Source: Alphaproteobacteria bacterium (GTDB lineage: Bacteria > Pseudomonadota > Alphaproteobacteria > Micropepsales > Micropepsaceae). Taken from it: a stretch of DNA of 64,000 bases. The stretch is taken from positions 310,001-374,000 of the forward strand of contig JAGOBA010000004.1 in assembly GCA_017983635.1 (NCBI GenBank). Reading direction: 5' to 3'. Under the pieces are notes generated by a model that saw only the letters and a list, made by a program, of their open reading frames with translations, had not been told where the DNA came from and did not search any database. This document shows positions 59,589-64,000 of this stretch, one piece after another; position 1 is the stretch's first letter, and each line of letters starts with the position of its first letter. The position numbers were made by a program, and so were the translations under genes.

Positions 59589-60242
59589 ATGAAACTCTAC
59601 GATGCAAAGCTCTCCCCCTATGCTAACCGCGTGCGCTTGCAACTCTATCTGAAGGGTATCAAAGCCGAGCTTATCGATGTGCCCCAGGGCGGTTCGCACA
59701 CTGCCGAGTATGCGAAAATGAACCCGCTGGAGAAGATCCCTACCCTCGACGACAACGGCTTCTATCTGCCGGAGTCGAGTGTGATCGGTGAGTACATTGA
59801 AGACACGCACCCGACTCCCTCGCTCCGGCCCGCCGACCCGAAGGATCGCGCCCGCATGCGCGTGATGTTCAACATCGCCGACCAATACATCCTGTCGCCG
59901 CTGTTCGAACTCTTCGACCAAGTCGATCCGAAGGTGCGCAACGCCAAGGTCGTCGACGAACAGCTCACCGATCTCAGCAAAGCGCTGAAGGGTCTCGAAC
60001 ACTTCATCTCGACCGGCAAATACGCGATGGGCGCAAGCCCGTCACTCGCCGACTGTGCGCTCGTGCCGTCGCTGTTCTTCGTCAGCGGTATCGGACCCAT
60101 GTTCGGCCAAGCCGACATCATGGGCGCGACGCCGAAGGTGAAGGCTTACTATGCCGCCATCCAAACCGATCCGCACGCCGCGAAGGTCATCCAGGAGATG
60201 GCAGCCGCCTTAGCCGCCTATATGAGCCGCGGCCCGCAATAG
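59589..60242 (+). CDS. Glutathione S-transferase family protein
   Basis: A 217-residue GST. The N-terminal thioredoxin-like domain begins KLYDAKLSPYANRVRLQLYL (catalytic Ser region S-P-Y-A-N-R-V-R), with NPLEKIPTLDDNGFYLPESSVIGEYIEDTHP marking the glutathione-site cis-Pro and E-S/T motif. The C-terminal helical domain follows, with GASPSLADCALVPSLFF. The substrate is unknown. It starts a co-directional run GST - HAD - OPT with gaps of 10 and 46 bp. Confidence 0.93.
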   Translation: MKLYDAKLSPYANRVRLQLYLKGIKAELIDVPQGGSHTAEYAKMNPLEKIPTLDDNGFYLPESSVIGEYIEDTHPTPSLRPADPKDRARMRVMFNIADQYILSPLFELFDQVDPKVRNAKVVDEQLTDLSKALKGLEHFISTGKYAMGASPSLADCALVPSLFFVSGIGPMFGQADIMGATPKVKAYYAAIQTDPHAAKVIQEMAAALAAYMSRGPQ

Positions 60243-60252
60243 GAGCACCACG

Positions 60253-61005
60253 ATGCAAACGCCGGGGAAGGGCTGTCGTGCAACGACCGCGCTTCCCCGC
60301 GCGATCCTGTTCGACCTCGACGACACGATCATTTCCGCCTACCGCAACCCGCACCTCGCCTGGGGCAAGGTCGCGGCGGAGTTTGCCGCTCACCTGGGTG
60401 TGCATCAACCCGCCGGCATCGCCGCCGCCATCGTCGCGCACGCGCAAGAATTTTGGGGCGATCATGCACGCGGCAAGCATTGGCGCATGCAACTCTTCGA
60501 AGCCCGCCGGCGGATCGTGGCGACCGTGCTGTCCCGCCATGACGGGATCGCTCACTTGGCGCAGCCGATTGCCGATCGCTACACGTCACTGCGCGACGAG
60601 GAGATGCACTTGCACGCCGGCGCCATCGATACGCTGAAGGCATTCAACGAGCGTGGGGTTCGCCTGGCCTTGGTGACAAACGGCGATGGGGCAGGGCAGC
60701 GCAAGAAGATCGAACGCTTCAACCTGGCCCCGTATTTCGAGCACATCCAGATCGAAGGCGAGCAGGGCTTCGGCAAACCGGAGGAGCGCACCTACCGCCA
60801 CGCGCTCGAAACCTTGAACGTGGCGCCCGCCGAAACCTGGATGGTCGGTGACAATCTCGAATGGGAAGTGGCCGCGCCGCAGCGCCTCGGCATCCACGCC
60901 GTTTGGTTCGACGGCGAGGGCGCTGGTCTACCGCCGGGCGCCACCGCCCGGCCGGACCGCATTGTCCAGGCGCTGCCGGAGTTGCTGCAGGACGCTTCAT
61001 CTTAA
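60253..61005 (+). CDS. HAD-superfamily hydrolase
   Basis: A 250-residue phosphatase of the HAD class: AILFDLDDTIISAYRNP (motif I, DxDDT), LALVTNGDGA (motif II), GFGKPEERTYRHAL (motif III lysine) and WMVGDNLEWEVAAPQRLG (motif IV). The cap domain lies between motifs I and II, as in phosphoglycolate or nucleotide phosphatases. It starts 10 bp after the GST stop, so they are co-expressed. Substrate unknown. Confidence 0.92.
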   Translation: MQTPGKGCRATTALPRAILFDLDDTIISAYRNPHLAWGKVAAEFAAHLGVHQPAGIAAAIVAHAQEFWGDHARGKHWRMQLFEARRRIVATVLSRHDGIAHLAQPIADRYTSLRDEEMHLHAGAIDTLKAFNERGVRLALVTNGDGAGQRKKIERFNLAPYFEHIQIEGEQGFGKPEERTYRHALETLNVAPAETWMVGDNLEWEVAAPQRLGIHAVWFDGEGAGLPPGATARPDRIVQALPELLQDASS

Positions 61006-61051
61006 CGCTTTTCTATGGGAAGTTTGGCGCCGAACGAGTAGCGGGGCGCCG

Positions 61052-62989
61052 ATGAAAGAGACTGAGCTGACGATCCGGGGCCTCCTCCTCGGTGCTGTGA
61101 TCGCGGCGGTGTTCACCGCGGCTAACATTTATCTGGGCCTGAAGGTCGGCATCACGATTGCCTCGTCGATCCCGGCGGCGGTCATTTCGATGGGCATCCT
61201 GCGCGCCTTCAACACCGGCACGATCCGCGAGAACAATATCGTCCAGACCGTGGCCTCGGCCGGCGGCACGCTCTCCGCCATCATCTTCGTGCTGCCCGGC
61301 CTGGTGATGATCGGTTGGTGGCGCAATTTCCCGTTCGTGGAAACATTCCTGGTCTGTGCGCTCGGCGGCGTTCTGGGCGTGCTGTTTTCGATCCCGCTCC
61401 GCCGCGCCCTCGTCGTCAACTCGCCGTTGCCTTACCCCGAAGGCGTCGCCGCAGCCGAGGTTTTGAAAGTCGGCGCCCGGGCTGACGAAGCTCCCGCCAA
61501 CATCATCGAACGCACCCGCGGCCCGTTGGTCGTGCTCTATAGCGCTATCGCCGCCGCCGCGATGCAGGTCGTGGCCTTCACCGGTATCGCCGCCACCGGC
61601 TTCGCAACCTATTTCCGTCTCGGTGCAGGGGTCAGCGGTCTCAGCACGTCCTTCTCGCTCGCCCTGATCGGGGCCGGCCACCTCGTCGGTATCTCCGTCG
61701 GCGCAGCGATGCTGGTCGGCATCGTCATCGCCTGGGGCATTTCGATTCCCTACCTGAGCGCAGGTCTCGAGGGTGAGATCGCCGAACTCGCGAACAACGT
61801 TCGCGGTAGCCAAGTCCGCTTCATCGGCGCCGGCACTATAGGGATCGCCGCGATCTGGAGCTTGCTCGCGCTTGCGAAGCCTGTCTTCGAAGGCCTGATC
61901 GCGACCGCGCGTGCCAAAGCGGCGAACGGCGGACAAGCTGACGGGCACGATCGCGACCTCCCGCTCGCCGTGATCGGCATTTTGAGCGTCCTTTGTCTCG
62001 TCGCGATCGGCGGCTTGTTGTTCAATTTCATTGGTGACGGTCCACTTGCTGCGCTCGGCTGGCCGCTCGTCATCGGCGGCGTGCTCTTCACGATCGTCAT
62101 TGGCGCCTTCATCGCGACGGTCGCCGGTTACATGGCGGGACTGATCGGTGCTTCGAATAGCCCCGTATCCGGCATCGGCATTCTGGCGATCGTCTCCGGC
62201 TCCCTCATGCTGGCGCAGTTCGTGCAGCCGCTCGTCGGACCTGATGCGACGAACGCTCTGATCGCGTTCGCGCTCTTCACAGTCGCTATCGTTTTTTCGA
62301 TCGCGACGATATCGAACGACAATCTGCAGGACCTCAAGACCGGACTGCTCGTCGGCGCCTCGCCCTGGAAGCAGCAATTGGCACTCATCGTCGGAGTCAT
62401 CGCGGGGGCGATCGTCATCGGCCCTGTGCTCGATCTGCTGAACCAAGCCTATGGCTTCCCCGGTGATCCGAACCGGAATGCGATCGCGGAGCAACCGCTC
62501 GGCGCGCCGCAAGCAGCGTTGATCTCCACGCTCGCACGCGGCGTTCTGAACGCGGAGCTGAACTGGGGCCTCATTGGAGCGGGTGTGTTGATCGGCCTCG
62601 CCGTCATCGCCTGCGACGAAACGCTCGGCCGTTTCAAACTGATGCGCATACCGCCGATGGCGGTCGGCATCGGCATCTATCTGCCGATGGATTCGACGTC
62701 GCCCGTCATCTTGGGCACGATCATCGCCTGGTTCTACGGCCGTGCCATCGCGCGCTCGCCCGATCAGCCCATGCTCAACCGCTTCGGTGTGCTCTTGGCG
62801 TCGGGCTTCATTGTCGGCGAAAGCATGCTCGGCATCGTGAATGCGGGCCTGATCGTCTCGAGCGGGAGCGAAGCCCCGCTGGCGCTGGTTGGCACCGACT
62901 TCGCACAGGCTCCGTTCATCGGCGCAGCTCTCTTCGCCGCGCTGATCTTGCTCAGCTACGCTTGGGTCAGCCGTCAGGCGAAGGCGTGA
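61052..62989 (+). CDS. OPT family oligopeptide transporter
   Basis: About 645 residues from the ATG at 61052. Roughly 14-16 membrane helices. KETELTIRGLLLGAVIAAVFTAANIYLGLKVG, NIVQTVASAGGTLSAIIFVLPGL, NSPLPYPEGVAAAEVL and FGVLLASGFIVGESMLGI are characteristic of the bacterial OPT family, which imports peptides or metal-chelator complexes by proton symport. The open frame starting further upstream overlaps the HAD gene and lacks the right start. With the TonB and S9/DUF885 proteins it adds to the peptide-use theme of the window (inference). Confidence 0.94.
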   Translation: MKETELTIRGLLLGAVIAAVFTAANIYLGLKVGITIASSIPAAVISMGILRAFNTGTIRENNIVQTVASAGGTLSAIIFVLPGLVMIGWWRNFPFVETFLVCALGGVLGVLFSIPLRRALVVNSPLPYPEGVAAAEVLKVGARADEAPANIIERTRGPLVVLYSAIAAAAMQVVAFTGIAATGFATYFRLGAGVSGLSTSFSLALIGAGHLVGISVGAAMLVGIVIAWGISIPYLSAGLEGEIAELANNVRGSQVRFIGAGTIGIAAIWSLLALAKPVFEGLIATARAKAANGGQADGHDRDLPLAVIGILSVLCLVAIGGLLFNFIGDGPLAALGWPLVIGGVLFTIVIGAFIATVAGYMAGLIGASNSPVSGIGILAIVSGSLMLAQFVQPLVGPDATNALIAFALFTVAIVFSIATISNDNLQDLKTGLLVGASPWKQQLALIVGVIAGAIVIGPVLDLLNQAYGFPGDPNRNAIAEQPLGAPQAALISTLARGVLNAELNWGLIGAGVLIGLAVIACDETLGRFKLMRIPPMAVGIGIYLPMDSTSPVILGTIIAWFYGRAIARSPDQPMLNRFGVLLASGFIVGESMLGIVNAGLIVSSGSEAPLALVGTDFAQAPFIGAALFAALILLSYAWVSRQAKA

Positions 62990-62993
62990 GGCG

Positions 62994-63857
62994 CTACGCC
63001 TTCACCAAGCGTTCGATCCACGCCGGCAACGCGAACGCGGCGCGGTGGACGGCGGGCGTGTAGTAGTCCGTCCTCAGACGCGCGGCGGCGAATGAAGCGT
63101 CGAGGCCTGTCCACTTCGCGGGGTCGCCCAAGATCGCGTCGTTCGAAACCCACGTCAGCGCCATGAAGCCGCCGATGTAGCTCGGGACCACCGCGAGGTA
63201 GACGCCGCAGTAGCGGAACGTGCGCTGCATTTGCTTCAGCGTGTCGACGAGTTCCTCCGGCTGGAAGAATGGCACGCCGTTCTGGAACACGGCAAAGCCG
63301 CCGGGCGCAAGCGCCTTGGCGATGCGCTCGTAGAACGTGTCGCCGAACAGTACTTCGGCGGGGCCCACCGGGTCCGGCCGGTCGGCGATGATCAGGTCGA
63401 AGCGGCCGTGACTCGCCTTGTCGGCGAGGAAGACGAACGCGTCCTCGATCTGGATCTTGAGGCGCGGATCGGCGAAGGCGGCGGCGTTAACCTCGCTCAA
63501 GTGACGGCGCGACAAATCGACCACCTTCTCGTCGATTTCTACGTTGAAGACCGTGTTGACGCCGCGGTGTTTGAGCGCCTCTTCGGCGATTGCGATGTCG
63601 CCGCCGCCAACGATCATGACCTCCTTCACGGCGCCGTGTTCGAGCATCGGTACATGCGTCAGCATCTCGGAGTAACCGCACTCGTCGCGCGTCGTCAGCT
63701 GCACGATATCGTCGAGCACGAGCACGCGCCCGTTGCGCTTCGAGTCGAAGATCTTGATGTCCTGAAAACGGCTCTTTTCCGACACAATCGGCTTGCCTTC
63801 GATCTCGATCGTCTGAGCGAAACCGGGATGAAGTTTCTCCAGAAAAGTGTTCGTCAT
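62994..63857 (-). CDS. speE: Polyamine aminopropyltransferase (spermidine synthase)
   Basis: About 287 residues from the ATG at 63857, with AGGAG at a better distance than for the earlier ATG at 63863. Spermidine synthase landmarks: SRFQDIKIFDSKRNGRVLVLDDIVQLT, DECGYSEMLTHVP, the SAM-site IVGGGDIAIAEEALKH, VEIDEKVVDLSRRHL, the active-site IIADRPDPVGPAEVLFG and GGFMALTWVSN. The usual GGGDGG loop is GGGDIA here, and the usual 'DSxDP' is DRPDP. It transfers an aminopropyl group from decarboxylated SAM to putrescine. It may be functionally linked to the polyamine-type ABC operon 5 kb away. Confidence 0.93.
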   Translation of the reverse strand: MTNTFLEKLHPGFAQTIEIEGKPIVSEKSRFQDIKIFDSKRNGRVLVLDDIVQLTTRDECGYSEMLTHVPMLEHGAVKEVMIVGGGDIAIAEEALKHRGVNTVFNVEIDEKVVDLSRRHLSEVNAAAFADPRLKIQIEDAFVFLADKASHGRFDLIIADRPDPVGPAEVLFGDTFYERIAKALAPGGFAVFQNGVPFFQPEELVDTLKQMQRTFRYCGVYLAVVPSYIGGFMALTWVSNDAILGDPAKWTGLDASFAAARLRTDYYTPAVHRAAFALPAWIERLVKA

Positions 63858-63945
63858 CGGCATCGACTCCTGTGCGGTAAGCGGGATCGGAGAGAGGCAA
63901 GTTCGAAGCGTTCGAGTGGTGCTGTGCGGCGCTTCGGAGGCGCGC

Positions 63946-64000
63946 TCATATACGGCTGGTGAGTCGCTCGCGCAACGCCTGCAGCTGTCGCTCGTTATCC
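63946..64000 (-). CDS. C-terminal end of an unknown gene (5' cut by the window)
   Basis: On the minus strand an open frame enters from the window edge and ends with DNERQLQALRERLTSRI then TGA (63948-63946). The last 17 residues are a charged, helical tail of the kind that ends a real gene. It would precede speE in the same direction, with 88 bp between. Too short for a family assignment. Confidence 0.4.
   Translation of the reverse strand, partial: DNERQLQALRERLTSRI

Overview
The window looks like a chromosomal segment of a GC-rich alphaproteobacterium, most plausibly a member of Caulobacterales or a related order such as Hyphomonadales or Micropepsales. The signs are a MucR/Ros regulator, a DivJ/PleC-like kinase preceded by a perfect CtrA box, DUF2336 and DUF5330 proteins, a TonB-dependent receptor of the caulobacterial type, and frequent 4-bp gene overlaps. 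This placement is inferred from protein content and was not tested by phylogeny. I see no rRNA, tRNA, CRISPR array, insertion sequence or phage module. It reads as ordinary chromosome with several unusual gene pairings.

Layout. 1-0.8 kb: the end of a type II secretion operon (gspE tail, gspG). 0.8-5.9 kb: an amidohydrolase behind a remarkable fusion of a circularly permuted ATP-grasp ligase and an M32 carboxypeptidase, then an alpha/beta hydrolase. 5.9-8.8 kb: murJ and membrane proteins. 8.8-9.2 kb: an apparently gene-free stretch that folds into a likely C-rich-loop small RNA ending in an intrinsic terminator. 9.3-15.6 kb: an outer-membrane barrel protein and TonB receptor, divergent from a secreted S9 peptidase, with a perfect dyad over the receptor promoter. 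15.6-18.8 kb: an operon of a flavin dehydrogenase and a ThDP enzyme. 19-22.8 kb: a DUF885 lipoprotein, then an SPFH protein coupled to an NAD-kinase-like protein. 22.9-31.4 kb: small DUF proteins, a GH5 glycosidase resembling glucosylceramidases, msrB, MaoC, ChaC, an acyl-CoA ligase and a crotonase.

31.4-38.1 kb: two overlapping MFS transporters, a CPA1 Na+/H+ exchanger with a C-terminal cyclic-nucleotide-binding domain, DUF4424 and two small exported proteins. 38.2-40.9 kb: DUF2336, then a class-I c-di-GMP (GEMM) riboswitch directly in front of an orphan ParA ATPase and a protein with a ribbon-helix-helix-like end. This cassette is my main candidate for a new system, because it suggests c-di-GMP control of a ParA-type positioning machine. 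40.9-48.7 kb: peroxiredoxin-like protein, Yip1, DUF1365, small membrane proteins, a metallo-beta-lactamase remnant, a membrane LytTR regulator divergent from DUF2306, an NhaD-like antiporter, MucR and a GIY-YIG protein. 48.7-54.7 kb: a cysteine-rich exported protein of unknown role, sufE, MaoC, GNAT, DUF5330 and the CtrA-box kinase. 54.7-64 kb: a polyamine-type ABC transporter (ATPase and two permeases, no binding protein here), a CoA-transferase, GST, HAD phosphatase, OPT transporter, spermidine synthase and the tail of one more gene.

Starts were moved from the longest open frame wherever a ribosome-binding site, a signal peptide or an overlap argued for it. All family assignments were made by eye from motifs and not by database search.
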